Shown here piece after piece: positions 14,001-29,000 of a stretch of 64,000 bases of DNA. Origin of the DNA: Omphiscola glabra. Lineage: Eukaryota; Mollusca; Gastropoda; Lymnaeidae. Positions within the stretch are counted from its first letter, which is position 1. Every line of letters begins with the position of its first letter. The notes beneath the pieces were generated by a model. It made no database searches and was not told where the DNA came from. It was given only the letters and a program-made list of their open reading frames with translations. The stretch is from contig OZ024807.1 of the NCBI GenBank assembly GCA_964017045.1, forward strand, positions 9,691,981 through 9,755,980, written 5' to 3'. The position numbers and the translations under genes are program-made.

Positions 14001-17000
14001 GTTTTGCATATAAGGATTACAGAAATATCGCAACCAAACTGATGTCATTACATGGACTTGGGCTACAGCAGGCAGGAAGATTTTTAAATAAAAAAATATA
14101 CATACACAAAATCTTCCAGACAGAGTAATTAACTTATATTAAACTCACAAGTTAACCCTGTGGTACACTAGACTGGTCACGCTGTCCATCAGACGTTTGA
14201 CCTTCTTTGTGGTGTAGCTGGTGTAACCGACCCCCTCAGTGGGCAAGGGGACTGTGCTGGGCATCTCGATGGCAGGAAGTTCATCAGAGTCTGAGCCATG
14301 GACGAGTTTCTGGACGGCTCCAGTGCTGGCTGAATCTGTGGCGGGCAATTATTTCAAAGGTAATACAATGCACAAGGGTTGTAGCGGCCAAGAAGAAACA
14401 AGTTGTTGATATTTATCCTTACAATGAACGAAGGGTTGTAGCGCCATAGAAAAAAACCACAGTGGTTATGGGGGAACCCCTATGATAAAATCTTTAAACG
14501 GGCATTGATGGTCTTAAAATATTACTACACATTATCATAATGAGCTAAAATAAATTGTCTACTTGATGCTGCTGGTGAGAGAATCCAGCTGGTGCAGTTA
14601 GATACAAAATCAAGTACCCCAGTAAATGCCAATTTATAGAAATAAACACTTGATGTGGAATTTACAAGAGATGATTTTATCTTACTAAATTGCCTAATTA
14701 TTCCCCCCCCACACCCTCAACCAGACAATATGCGAAAATGGATCTCACTTTCTCCCACACCCTCAAACAGACAGCTACAGTTTACAACACCAAACCAAAC
14801 AGGCAGAAACTGACCTTCTGTTTCAGCAGGAGCCAGTTTCCCACTTCCTTTGCCTTCAGTGTCATCCACTGCCTCGCTGTCTTGTTTGTCACCTGGGATA
14901 GGATCAAGTCAGCAGTGACAAATCATCATTGAAAATATTACAAGCAAGTCAGCAGTGACAAATCATCATTGAAAATAACAACAAGACCGTTAGCAGTGAC
15001 CAAAAAAAAAATGCCCATCACATAAGCTCACCGACCCATTTAAATAAGACAACACATCTAACTCAACTGTCTGCTCACATAAGACAACACACCCACCTGT
15101 CTGCTTTTCTGTATTGGATGCCTGTGAGGCTACACTGCCTAATCTCTTCCTCTTTTCTTTCCCCTCTGTTGAATCTTCATCATCCGATTCCTAAACATAA
15201 AGTCATACAAGACATGGCATCCTTTTTTTTTTTATCAAGAATTTTTTCTTTTAAAAACAAAAAAAATTGAAAAGGTGTTCTTAAATTGGGCTCGGTTGAT
15301 TGCTGGCTTTTAAAAGAGTTTCTGTCGCCTGTACCAAAATTACTCACATCATGTTAAATAAGTATAAGCCAGAGGTTTGGATTCTCTACTAAATTTGATG
15401 TTATAAAATAGGTCCTTGTTTATTTCCTATTTAGAACCCCTGCTTTAGAATTTCCTTCACACTGATTAGCACATGAAAAACTATATTGACAAGAAGAATA
15501 TAATGAAGAAAAAACAAACTATATCTAATGTTAGGCCAGTAAAGTAATACACCTAACATTTGATATCTTTGACAAAAATTAAAAGTTTATTTACATCAGG
15601 TTCTGCCTCTGTGAAGAACTCGGCAGGGAATTCCCCGCCAACAGCCTCATCGAACAGCTCCATGAAGTACTTGATGGTGAAGCTAGACTCTGGGCTAATT
15701 GCCGCCAGCGACCTCATCAGGGAGTACATCAGGGAGGCCCTGCGTGCCACAGGGTACAGCTCATCTTTCAGGAGGTCAAGGTCGTCCAGGGTCTCCTGAG
15801 TACCAGACAACTGCTGAGCCAGCTGAGGACGAGCCAGCAGAGTATGCATTTGAATTGGACTCATTTTTTTTTTTCAACTGTTCATATGTATTGCTTTGTT
15901 TATATTGCGTTTTCAAAGAAATTGGGGAAAGATCCCATATTTGACTGATAAAGTTAATTTTCTTTGAGTCGTATTCCGTAGGCAATGTTGCCATGAAAAA
16001 ATAAAGGCAATGAACAAGAAAATTGAATATCTATTTTTTTTCCTTAAAGTCAGTTATTTCTGAAATTATTTAATGACTTTATTTCTTGGTGACTTTTTGT
16101 TTCTTCTTCCCATTTTCAGAAACAATGAATAGTTTATTTCAGTCAACCAATCCTCATGAACAAATTATGACATATCAGTATTTGCAAATGTTATTTTCCC
16201 AGTCAGTTATGACGTCAGGTAATAAATCAACTTTTTACTTTGGTATAAAATAATAATTTTTTTTAAAAAATTCCAATCTAACCCATCTTGAAGCTACATT
16301 CAGTTTTTAAAAGCTATGTGGATTATTTATGAATATTTTTTGGCCACATAAAGGGCTTTGTTGATTTTTTGAATTAATTTTATTGGTTTATTTTTTTAAA
16401 AATGAAATTGTATTGGCCACGTAAATTATTCTGGACTTTTTATTACTTTTTATTGATCACGCTAAAGCACGTGGATTTTTTATGAATTTTTATAGGTCGT
16501 GAGTGATTGAAATGCAGTTTAAAACTTTTTTTTTTGAGATGTCATAAGAAAAAAAAGTCATTTTTTTTTTTTAATCATAAGACTGTTAACTTTATTTGCG
16601 CTAAAGCCCTTTACAAACTGCAGAACAAACAATGAAAATTTTATCGTTTCACAAGGGCATAATTCAACTCCTATTATAATTTCTTAAAACAACAAAACAT
16701 CAAACTGTTAGCACCCAAATGATGTTTGTAAACAATGACATAACAGTTAAGAAACCAAGGGATGCAAAGGAATTGTTGTAGGTAAAAAAACAAAAAAAGC
16801 CCCACTGCCATTATAAGGCTTAGAATTGATGAAACATTATTGAGCAGTCAGCGGAGACTCTTGAGCGGTGACTCAAAGAGAAACACGCACCCAGGCCAGA
16901 CTCCACCTTTGTGTCTCGTTAGTCTAGCTCAGACCGCCCCCTCCTCTCCCCCCCCCCCAATGCACACTGGCCGGGGAAACCTACCAGGCAAGGCAAAAAA

Positions 17001-20000
17001 GGAGAGAATCTAATAAGCCCTACCTGCAGCTTGGCCTCTGTTATGTTCGTGATGAACTGCAGAGCTTTGGGTGAGCTGAGCATGGCCTCCTGACCCCCGG
17101 CCAACACCTGGTCCTTCACAGTCTCAGAGAACCTGAAGAAGAATAAAGTCTGTTTTGTCATGGTGCATGACTTGATAGAAAAATAGTGCAGAGGTCATCT
17201 TTGATCAAACAAAATGAAAGCAATGGTACTATGGTATATCTAGAACTTGCTACTATGGTATATCTAGAACTTGCTACTATGGTTTATCTAGAACTTGCTA
17301 CTATGGTATATCTAGAACTTGCTACTATGGTATATCTAGACCTTTCTGGTGCAATTTTTTAAATGGAATCTCCATATCTTGTTTCTGAAGTACTTTAAAC
17401 TGAAATGGTCATAAACTGTTTGTGCAGGTGTTCAATGGACTATACATACCAATAAACTGCTTGCTTGACCTGTGGTCTTTGAACTTTAAACAATGACAGT
17501 TTACAATCCGCCACTTAAATTTTGACAGTGCGACCTACTTGTAGAGAGTGTCCTTCTGAAGCTGTAAGTTTTTCAGTGCCCTGTTCCTCTCCACGTACAG
17601 CTCTGGCCTGATGCGTGCAAACACCCTGGCTAGCAGGTCCTCGGTCAGCGTGTCGTGCGACACGCCAAAGTTGATCAGCGTGACACTGGATGCTGTGACG
17701 GGGTTGAACCTTGGCCGCGACAAGTGTGTTGACAGGTAGCAGCGGAAGTTGGGGTGGCACAGGATACGACGCCCACAGAATAGAATCATTCGGGGTACTG
17801 TTTGAAACAAACATTTTTTTTTAAAAAAAGCTGTTCTCTAAATTTGGAAGAAAACTGTTTAGGAGTAAATGGGAAGACAAGGGAGTGGATCCGATCCTGC
17901 AATGGCAGGGGTTGAAATTGAGTTTGAAAAACACAAATTATTAACAGTACCAATGACTTTTTCTTAAAATTCCCACTGACCATCTTCAATGTTTCTCTCA
18001 ATGGCTGTGTTCCTGTGGTGGACAAGGGGCATAATCATGTTGTCTATTGTCTCTGCACAATTTTTCAACAGGACTGGCCTCCCCTTGGTGATTGCCTTTT
18101 CCAGAGAGGAGACAAAATGGGCTTCAGACCTGGTCGATAAAAGAAACCGCTCATAAATAGACTTGTCACTTCAAAATTATTTTGGCTGTTAAGGTGTTAA
18201 TTTTTTAAAAATGTATTATTATTTTTTTAATAAACTGATAAGGGCACTGTGGCACGATGTCACAGAATCACATGAAGAGCCAGCTACCATCTGCTGGAGG
18301 CTTACAGATTCTCACTGGGTGGATTTGTCAGAATACTATGTTTAGTGTCTTGGTGTAATGTCCCTGTGTAGTGTCGCTGTGTAGTGTTACTGTGTAGTGT
18401 CACTGTGTAGTATCTCTGTGCAGTGTCTCTGTGTAGTGTTACTGTGTAATGTCTCCGTGTAATGTCACTGTGTAGTATCTCTGTGTAGTGTCACTGTGTA
18501 GTGTCGCTGTGTAGTGTCACTGTGTAGTGTCACTGTGTGGTGTCACTGTGTAGTATCTCTGTGTAGTGTCTCTGTGTAATGTCACTGTGTAGTGTCTCTG
18601 TGTAATGCCTCTGTGTAGTGTCTCTGTGTAATGCCTCTGTGTAGTGTCTCTGTGTAGTGTAACTGTGTAGTGTAACTGTGTGGTGTCTCTGTGTGATATT
18701 TCTTACTTGCTCTGACTCTAAAAAGGCTGTGGACCATTTGTCCTTAATTTCCTTCTACCAAACACAGATAATTCATTGAATAAACTTGTTGGTGCACAAT
18801 CAGATAGCTTTACGAACCTGTGCTCCATGTCCAGCGTGATTAACTTCCCTTTGTTTATGACCTTGTTGAGATTCCCAAGCCAGTATGCTCCCTCGTTGTT
18901 TGGGTCAATCATCATGGGTGGACGCTGCCAGCTGGAACAGAGGATTGCTGAATTCTCTATCTGCCTTGGTCCAAAATCTGAATTAAATAGGAAAAGAATG
19001 AGCACATCTTCTTCAGAAAATCACAAGAAGCAAAAGATCCAGCACTGAAAATAAATATTCACAATTCTTTACTTCATTATTTTTAAAGTCAATATTCATC
19101 ACTAAATCAATATTTATATTCTAATTTCACACCCACTGCTTTTTACACCACAATTTTTATTACACCAACTATTTCCATAAAAACAGAAGAAAGAAGTAGA
19201 CACCAAATGTATTTTTAAGAATCTTTTTTAGCGCAGTTATCTGGAATTTTATTTTGCACACTTTTCAACTTTATTTATAGTGACCATCATTGCTACATAG
19301 AGATTTATATGCATGGACAATGCTGCTTTACGACTAATAAATTGTTACATTGCTAACCCCGGGTTTTTCTTAAAAAGTTAATTTTCAAGCCATGCAAAAA
19401 ATTTTTAAAAAATAAGCTCTGGGAGAAATCAACTGACCTTTCATCAGCCACTCGTTCAGGACAGAGTCCCCAATCAGGAGCTTGACAAGGGACCTGACGT
19501 ATCTGTTGTACTGGACAGTGGTCAGCAGGGTACCAGAGCCTGAAGTCAGCTCACTCCTGTCACAGGCAAGAGACACACCAATTTATATTGTAGAAAGTTA
19601 CTCAATTATTGTATGGAGACACATATAACAATGGTACAATAAAGTACAATAAAGTACAATAAAGCAAAATAAAGTACAATAACGTACAATAAAGTATAAT
19701 GTATCAGGGGCCCCGTTCAAGCTGTGTAAAGTAAATAAATAATAGAACGAGATATGTTTAGGCTTATACAAAAAGACATGACATTTAATTTACATATTAT
19801 CTTGTTCCACTTTTTATTGACTAGAATAATACACAGATGAAACAGATGAATAAACTACAAAGCTGTTTAAGAGAGATACTGCCCTGAACTACAAAGATGC
19901 TAAGAGAGTGACTGCCCTGAACTACAAAGATGCTTAAGAGAGAGACTGCCCTGAACTACAAAGATGCTGAGAGAGAGACTGCCCTGGACTACAAAGATGC

Positions 20001-23000
20001 TAAGAGAGTGACTGCCCTGAACTACAAAGATGCTTAAGAGAGAGACTGCCCTGAACTACAAAGATGCTGAGAGAGAGTGACTGCCCTAAACTACAAAGAT
20101 GCTAAGAGAGAGACTGTCATGGTATCTTTGAATTTTTGGATGCTAGACATACTTTAAATCATCTTCCATGTCCAGATCTTGCAGGTTTTTCAGCCTCTGC
20201 ACCTCCTGCCAACCCTCATCATTTGCTGGTGGCAAATCTTTACTGTGCAGTGATTTCTCATCTGTTGGGTACATGAGAATGAAACAAAAATTCCATTCAC
20301 TACTCCTGTTGGAGAAAACTGATAATGTGTTTAATAATTTCTTCTCTCTGACTCATTTCAATATATCCTCTCTCAAGCAATTGTGTGTTTTCAATATATC
20401 GTCTCTCAAGCAATTGTGTGTTTTCAATATATCGTCTCTCATGCAATTGTGTGTTTTCAATATATCCTCTCTCAAGCAATTGTGTGTTTTCAATATATCG
20501 TCTCTCAAGCAATTGTGTGTTTTCAATATATCGTCTCTCAAGCAATTGTGTGTTTTCAATATATCGTCTCTCAAGCAATTGTGTGTTTTCAATATATCGT
20601 CTCTCAAGCAATTGTGTGTTTTCAATATATCGTCTCTCAAGCAATTGTGTGTTTTCAATATATCGTCTCTCAAGCAATTGTGTGTTTTCAATATATCGTC
20701 TCTCAAGCAATTGTGTGTTTTCAATATATCGTCTCTCAAGCAATTGTGTGTTTTCAATATATCGTCTCTCAAGCAATTGTGTGTTTTCAATATATCGTCT
20801 CTCATGCAATGGGTGGTTAAGTTTATAAAGATATAAAATCAAATGCACAGCTTGAGTTTCAGATTATAGAAATGTCATAATGATGACAGATGACATCTAC
20901 ATCAGTTACTGCATCGCTCATTTCAAATTAAACTTTAAAATACCCCAGGATCTTCCTCAATTGAAGGTAGAATGTTCCACCATGATGTTCCCATCATGAT
21001 GTTCCCAGCATGATGTTCCCACCAGTAAGGTCCCACCAGTAAGTTCTCACCAGGATGTTTACACCAGGATGTTCACACCAAGATGTTCCCACCAATAAGG
21101 TCCTACCAGGATGTTCACAACATGATGTTCACACCAGGACGCTCACACCAGGATGTTCACAACATGATGTTCACAACAAGATGTTCACACCAAGATGTTA
21201 CCACCATGATACTACCACCAATAAGGTCCCACCAGGAAGTTCCCACCAGGATGTTCCCACCATGATGATCACACCAGGATTTTCCCACCATGATATTCCC
21301 CACCATGATGTTCCCCACCAGGATGTTCACCCCATGATGTTCACCCCATGATGTTCACACTAAGTTTTTCCCACCATGATGTTCCCACCATGATGTTCCA
21401 ACCATGATGATCACACCAGGATTTTCCCACCATGTTGTTCCCCACCAGGATGTTCACACCATGATGTCCCCACCATGATGTTCCCAACCAGGATGTTCCA
21501 ACCATGATGTTCCCACCAGGATGTTCACACCAAGATTTTCCCACCATGATGTTCACACCACGATGTTCACACCATGATGTTCACACAAAGATTTTCCCAC
21601 CATGATGTTCACACCATGATGTTCCCACCATGATGTTCCCACCAGGATGTTCACACCATGATGTTCACACCAAGAATTTTTCCACCATGATGTTCCCACC
21701 ATGATGTTCCACACCAAGATGTTCCCCACCAGGATGTTCACACCATGATGTTCACACTAAGATTTTCCCACCATGATGTTCCCACCATGATGTTCCCACC
21801 ATGATGATCACACCAGGATTTTCCCACCATGATATTCACACTAAGATTTTCCCACCATGATGTTCCCACCATGATGTTCCCACCATGATGATCACACCAG
21901 GAATTTTCCACCATGTTGTTCCCCACCAGGATGTTCACACCATGATGTCCCCACCATGATCTTCCCCACCATGATGTTCCCCACCAGGATGTTCACACCA
22001 TGATGTTCACACCACGATGTTCACACCATGATGTTCACACAAAGATTTTCCCACCATGATGTTCACACCATGATGCTCCCACCATGATGTTCCCACCAGG
22101 ATGTTCACACCATCATGTTCACACAAAGAATTTTTCCACCATGATGTTCCACACCAAGATGTTCCCCACCAGATGTTCACACCATGATGTTCCCCACCAT
22201 GATGTTCCCCACCATGATGTTCCCCACCATGATGTTCCCCACCATGATGTTCCCCACCAGGATGTTCTCCACCATGATGTTCCCCACCATGATGTTTCCC
22301 ACCATGATGTTCCCCACCAGGATGTTCACACCATGATGTTCCCCACCTTGATGTTCCCCAATATGATGTTCCCCACCATGATTTACATTACGTGTCTTTT
22401 TGAAACTATTACAAATTGCGCCCAACACCAGATAAGCTTTATCAGCAAGGCCAAATATACGATTTTTTACATTTCTCTAATGTATCGATGCTAGAGGCAC
22501 TGAAGCAGTTCTCCACAGCAGTTCTGCCAATCATCTTCATCATTATAATTCATGTCCTATAGGACTTCATCATTATAATTCATATCCTATAGGACTGCAT
22601 CATTATAATTCATGTCCTATAGGACTTCATCATTATAATTCATGTCCTATGAATTAGCTCAGCTATTAAAGAATCAGCAAATGTTCACCACAATAAATCT
22701 TAGACTACAAAATAAAAAACTGAAGAAAAAAAAAAAGTTTCCTAGCCTGGTGACTTGATCCTCTCCTTTTCCTCATCTTTTTTCTCGTCTTCACCTTTCA
22801 GCCTATTCTCTCCATCGCCAGATTTTGAGCTTGGCCTCACAGCACCTTGGCTTCTTGTGCTATCGGGACCTTGTCCTTCCTCTCTAACCTTCCCTCCCTC
22901 CTCCTCCCCTCCCATCTCTCCATCCACAGTTTCAAGATTAGGCTGTTCAGCCATCTCCGCATCAGCTTGATCCTGGAAGTTTAGAGAGGCAAATAATATT

Positions 23001-26000
23001 GGTTACCAAAAAAAAAAGTAATTCACATTTATTTTGTGCATACTAATTTTACAAGTTTCAAAAGTAGAGCTCTCTCACAAGTGAAAATAAAGGAGATATT
23101 GGGTTATTTTTAGGAGATGTGATTAATCAAAGAAATAAATATAGTGAAAAAAATGTACATCACAAAGTAAATTATAAGAAATACTGACTAAAATATTGAC
23201 TTAATATTTACATTGACTTGATCATTATATCAACTTAATCATTATATTGACTTAATCGTTGTACTGACTTGATCGTTTCCAATGATTTAATCATTACAAT
23301 AAATTGATCATTACAATGACTTGATCATTACATTGACTTGATCGTTACATTGACTTGATAATTACTTTGACTTAATCATTGCATTGACTTAATCATTGCA
23401 TATTGTATTTCTCTACCCTTGACACAGATAATTAGTAAATGCTGTCTGAAATGCAAGAAACTGCAAGGATCTCTTCGTAAAAGTGTATCTGTCATGTCAT
23501 AGTGTACACTCCCAGGCTAGAGGACTTATTTGCTTAAATTACACAAGGACACTAAATTACACAGGAGGTATTCAAAATGGCTTCCCCTTAGGTAAAGTTA
23601 AATTTTTTGCTGTAGATGCCCACTGCAGTATTTCATTAGGGGCTACAACAATCATTTCTTGACTGACCCAGCGAGTCAAGGGACCCACTCTGTTCATTTG
23701 AGGAAACTCTTTTCAACAGAAGAATCTGAGACTTACCTACTTGTTAATGTGAATCGGATCATTGCTTACCTGTCGGTATGAGTCAGATCCCTGGATGTCT
23801 TGCAGCAGTGAAGTGTAGTCCATGTCATACACACTGCTAGCACCAGAGGCTGTCTTTAAGACACCTATGGACCAGTCAATCACTCGGCCTGGAAAATCAA
23901 ATGTTTACAGTGATTAAAATATATGTAAAAAAGAATGTTATATATTGTGTACATAGTCTTAAGTCTCTGCTAAAAAAATGTATTCTAATGTGTATATAGT
24001 CTTAAATCTTAGCTAAAAATGTTATATACTGTGTATATAGTCTTAAGTCTTGGCTAAAATGTTATATACTGTGTATATAGTCTTAAGTCTTAGCTAAAAA
24101 TGATATATACTGTGCATATAGTCTTAAGTCTTGGCTAAAAAAATGTTATATACTGTATATAGTCTTAAATCTATGCTAAAAAATGTTATATACTGTGTAT
24201 ATAGTCTTAAGTCTTGGCTAAAAGAAAATTGCAAGGAAAAGTAAGACAAGCTTTGCTGTTTTCAAAAAAATCAAGTTAACATTTTTGTTTAAAAAATAAT
24301 TTATATACATTAAGTGAACTTGTGTCAAAACTCATTATTTTCATGCTTTTAACTAATTCAACTCAAGACTTAACATAATACCAAACCTAAATTCAGAAAA
24401 CTCCAGTCTTCAATTTGCATCCACCCAATCCTCACTTTTAGATCAAGCCATGTCATAATTTTCATTGTCTGCTACGCAGTTATCAATCCATTCAAAACTG
24501 AACGTCAGTCCAGTCCTAAATTTGCATCAACCCACAAACCAACTTTCATGAGTAAATATTCAAACACACCTCTCAGACCATCAACAGAGTCAATGACCAA
24601 GGGGACGCCCCGCTCTCTGAGACAGCCTGGCCAGTGAACGGTCAGCATGACGCGCCTGAAGCCATGGTGGTATGAGCCCAGGTACGTTGCAAAAGCAGCG
24701 GCCATGGCACAGCCCCCGGGTATGGCCAGCATCCTGCGTTCATAGGAGTCAAAGATCTGCTGGGACCTCTGCCTCTCTCCACTTAGAATCTAAGGGACAC
24801 ACATGTAGCATGACTCTGGCTATTATATAAAAACTTTGATACTTTTTTAGATTATGAAAAAAACAGGGGACAAAAAACAGGGGACAAAAACAGGGGACAA
24901 AAAACAGGGGACAAAAAACAGGGGACAAAAAAGAGGGACCAAAAACAGGGGACAAAAAAGGGGACAAAAACAAGGGATAAAAAAGAGGGGACCAAAAACA
25001 GGGGGACAAAAAAGGGGACAAAAACAGGGGACAAAAAAGAGGGGACTAAAAACAGGGGACAAAAATAGGGGACAAAAAACAGGGGACAAAAAAGAGGGGA
25101 CCAAAAACAGGGGACAAAATCAGGGGAAACTCTTTGAACACATCATTGAAAAGCCCCCAAATTTTTTTTTAAAGGGAAAATAAAATTTAAAAAAAAACAG
25201 TTGAAATAAATTAAATGAACATCTGTATTTTTTTCAGTTGGTCCAATGCAAACACCTTAATCCCGCATCAAATTTTTTTTTTTTCTTTCTCTGAATACAG
25301 TTATGAATCAGTCTATCAAAAACCAGGCAACTCACCCTCCGCAATTGGGCTGCCGTATCCAGCATTTTTCTCATGCGTATTGTTTTGTTCTCCTGCTCGT
25401 TCTTGTCTATTGTTGCCTCTTCAAAAGCCCTGGCCAAATCAGCCAACCTCAGCTCCAGGGCCTGGTGGGGTGGAGGGCAGGGGGGGTGTCAAAGGTCATA
25501 ATTATTTTCATATAACATTACAAGTAAACAATATTGTAGCAAAAAATTATCACTTATAATGTCGGAGATAAAAAAAAATGTATTTAAATGTATTTTTCCT
25601 TTTTTTATTAAAAGAGCTTTAAGGTAAATAACATGTATTTTATAATGATAGAAGTGATTGCCTTTCTCTTGTTTTCCAGTGTGTTCATTTTATGCTGAGC
25701 TGTATCCACTGCCTGAGTTGTCTCCTCCACTTTCAGGTGCAAGGGCTTCACTTTAGAAAGCATCATTCGATGATATCTGAGGTCAAAGGTCACATTTGTT
25801 TAGTACATTTCTTACTGCATGGAAATAGAGAGCATTAAACTGTCAGTAAGAATTTTAAAAATTGGCTTTCTAATCTATTTCAATTCATAAAAAGCAACGA
25901 AACAGCAATGTTCATGTTTGTTGATGTGAAAAGAAAACAAAGAAATAATTTTGATAGTGGAGGCCACACTTCACATCAGATAAATGATGTGAGCTAAACG

Positions 26001-29000
26001 TTCAAGTGAGGTAAACAAAAAATCAACATAATAATGATTTTGATTATTAATACTTAATACTTAAGGCTGTGTTTATTGTTATTATTATTATTAGTTGTCT
26101 TATATAGCGCTGTACATAAAAATATTAGCAAAAGAGAATAAAATACATTTATGCAATAAAGAACAGCTGTATAGAGACAAAACACAAACAAATGCATATC
26201 CCCCAATCCACCCCAGAACTTCTACATGTCAAGCCATGGACAGCGGCCAGCAGCATCATTTATGGGTCAGATGTGGGGAATCATATAAGAGGTCATTGCA
26301 GCTAGTTAATGTCAGGCATGGGCAGATCATCTTGTAATCAGAATAAATTATGTTTAAAGTCTACCCACTGCCATAATTTAAATGGTGGGTCCAGATTTAG
26401 TAGCTAGATGTTTTTTAAAAAAAAACATAAATTTTTTTTTTTTTAAATTTGTTAAGAAATGAATCATCAAATCTGTTTTTAAACTCTCATGAAGGGAGTG
26501 AGTGTTACATGATGTCTCCTGCATATCCCTCACTTACCCAACAACCCCTCTGACCCATTTGCAGAGGGCACCACAAGCTGAGTTGCCAGTCTTCTGTGCT
26601 ATGATCTCGGGATCAAAGGAGGGCTTCTTCAAGGTGGGTTCCACAAGCGCCAGGGTGGACTCAGGAAGTTGGAAGTCATCAAATGTGATCAGCTCCTCAA
26701 TAAACCTAAAAATATCAAATTTACTTCCATTTAAAATAAATAAAATAAAATATGTCCACAGCCTCATTATGCAACAAAAGCTATACAACAACAAGGACCT
26801 GAAAAACTACAGCTGTAAATAATTTCAGCTACACTTAGTGACAGACCTACATAATTGAAGTTAATATTAATGACAGACCTACATAATTGAAGTTAATATT
26901 AATGACAGGCCTACCTAATTGAAGTAAATATTAATGACGGACCTACATAATTGAAGTTAATATTAATGACGGACCTACATAAATGAAGTTAATATTAATG
27001 ACAACCTGCATAATTGAAATTAATATTAGTGACAGACCTACATAATTGAAGTTAATATTAGTGACAGGCCTACATAAATGAAGTTAATATTAATGAAAAC
27101 CTACGTAAATGAATTTATATAAATGACAGATTCAAAATATAACATTCACATATGATAGCAGTCACACAAAATGAGAACTATGCATGGTGAGTGAAACAAA
27201 ATTTCCTTTAAACACAATAAACGCTCTATTAAACACATGGGAGAGAAAAGTTCGCCGGAAAATATACAGACCATTAAATGATGAATATGAATAGAGAACA
27301 CGAAACAAACAAGGAATTGTATAGTTTATATCAGGATCCCTCGCTAAATGCAGATATAAAAATAGGGCAGGCTGTGCTGGGTGGGACATTTAAAATGAAT
27401 GCCAAATGAAAGAGGAGTGAAGAGGGTACACCACTGAAAACCCCAGAGAAAAAACGGCTAAAAGGCAGACCTAGGATGGACGGATGATGTAGGAAAACAG
27501 ATCTACAGCAGCTGGGCATCCAAGCATGGAAAAGAAAAGCATCAGTTAAGTCTTATTGGAAGGACGTGGTGAGGCAGGCCAAAGCCTTATAAGGGCTATA
27601 TATCTACAGGAATGGATGGAAGGAAGTGGTGAGGTATGGGCTGTATAACCACGGGAATGGAAGACAATACAAAAGCCATGCATGCGGAATGACAGGCAAC
27701 TATGAAGACTACTGCACTTGACGGTCACAACAAAGCCAGATCATCATAAATAGTTGTCTGAGTACCTCTCCAAGTTTGCCATCTGTCTCTTTGCTCCTTT
27801 CTGCCAAGTCAGATCAGCTGATGGAGATTTCACTGAAACAACAACAAAAATTTTGTTATTGTTTGATTTTGTAACATAATTTTAAGTAACTGGCTGTAAT
27901 TGTCAAGTCTCAATAAATTATACAATTTAAAATTCAACATTTTAAAAAAAGAAATCGCTCTCCATCATTTATAATAAAAAAATAATAAAATCAGTGTTGC
28001 AGGCATCAATCAAATTTGTTTTAAAAAAAACTCTAGATTCACTCAGGTTTATTTGGACAAATAGACACTGAAAAATTTAAGTTATTTAAAAATTAAACAA
28101 TACAACGTGGATACCAAATTGAGGTAAATCAAAAGACATGAGCAGATGGTGAGATTACTCACAAAGCATGATGATTGTTGACATGAGATCCTCCAGCTCC
28201 AAAGATGGCTTCTGAAGGGCCCGTAACTCTGCCAGCTCATTCACATCCATAAGTTTGACCACCCTTTTTGTGTCTGCCACAATGGCTATTGCCTTGTACA
28301 CAGCTCTCTCATGGGCCACTTGGTATTCTGGCAGACGCTGCACAATTTTAAGCAAAATCTACTTCAACAATCAGCAGTAATCAATCAATGGCTTCCACAC
28401 TTCAACAATCAGCAGTAATCAATCAATGGCTTCCATACTTCAACAATCAGCAGTAATCAATCAATGGCTTCCACACTTCAACAATCAGCAGTAATCAATC
28501 AATGGCTTCCACACTTCAACAATCAGCAGTAATCAATCAATGGCTTCCACACTTAAACAAGTTGTCCTTTAATTTGAAATTCTTATAGTCTAACATCTTT
28601 TTCTAAAAAAAAATCAAATCTGTAAATTATTTAAGGTATTGAGATAGGAGTTTGTATTTTGGTGGATTGGGGTGGGGTTGTAAAAGTACTAATTATCCAT
28701 GATAATTGTTCCATTTCTTTATCATTCATGATCTCAGAGGTGAGCCTTGCTTGTCAACTACAACTAATAGATCCAACTTTTAACATATCTATCTGTATAT
28801 TAACTATTGAAAAATACGGAGATGAATAGAAATCATATTTGACTGTACAGTAAAATACAAATTAGTAAAACTTTTACAAATTCAACAGATTTTTCATCTT
28901 GTCAATGTTATTAGAAAAAAAAGGCATAAAGTTTTGTTTCCATTTTGATTAGAAGAAACGCGTAGTGTCACCTTTATTATTGTTATTAGAAGAAACGCAT

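Noticed and set aside
14149..14160. Exon 63 ending at AGG|GTTAAC
   Set aside because: That donor breaks phase with exon 64, while AACTT|GTGAGT keeps phase and the dynein spacing.
20353..20815. CRISPR-like array of regular repeats
   Set aside because: Units are contiguous without unique spacers and the genome is animal.
20168..20848. Overlapping open frames of up to 222 codons on both strands ([11 protein letters not shown] and [11 protein letters not shown] repeats)
   Set aside because: They arise because a 33-bp repeat has a period divisible by three and few stop codons; no start context, family or splicing support.
22742..22970. Plus-strand Ser/Pro-rich frame opposite exon 53
   Set aside because: It is the shadow of the acidic exon on the minus strand, which has phase-matched splice sites.
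26085..26340. Gene coding for an 80-residue protein
   Set aside because: The frame is unsupported; the region looks like a short repeat with a TATATAGCGC motif.
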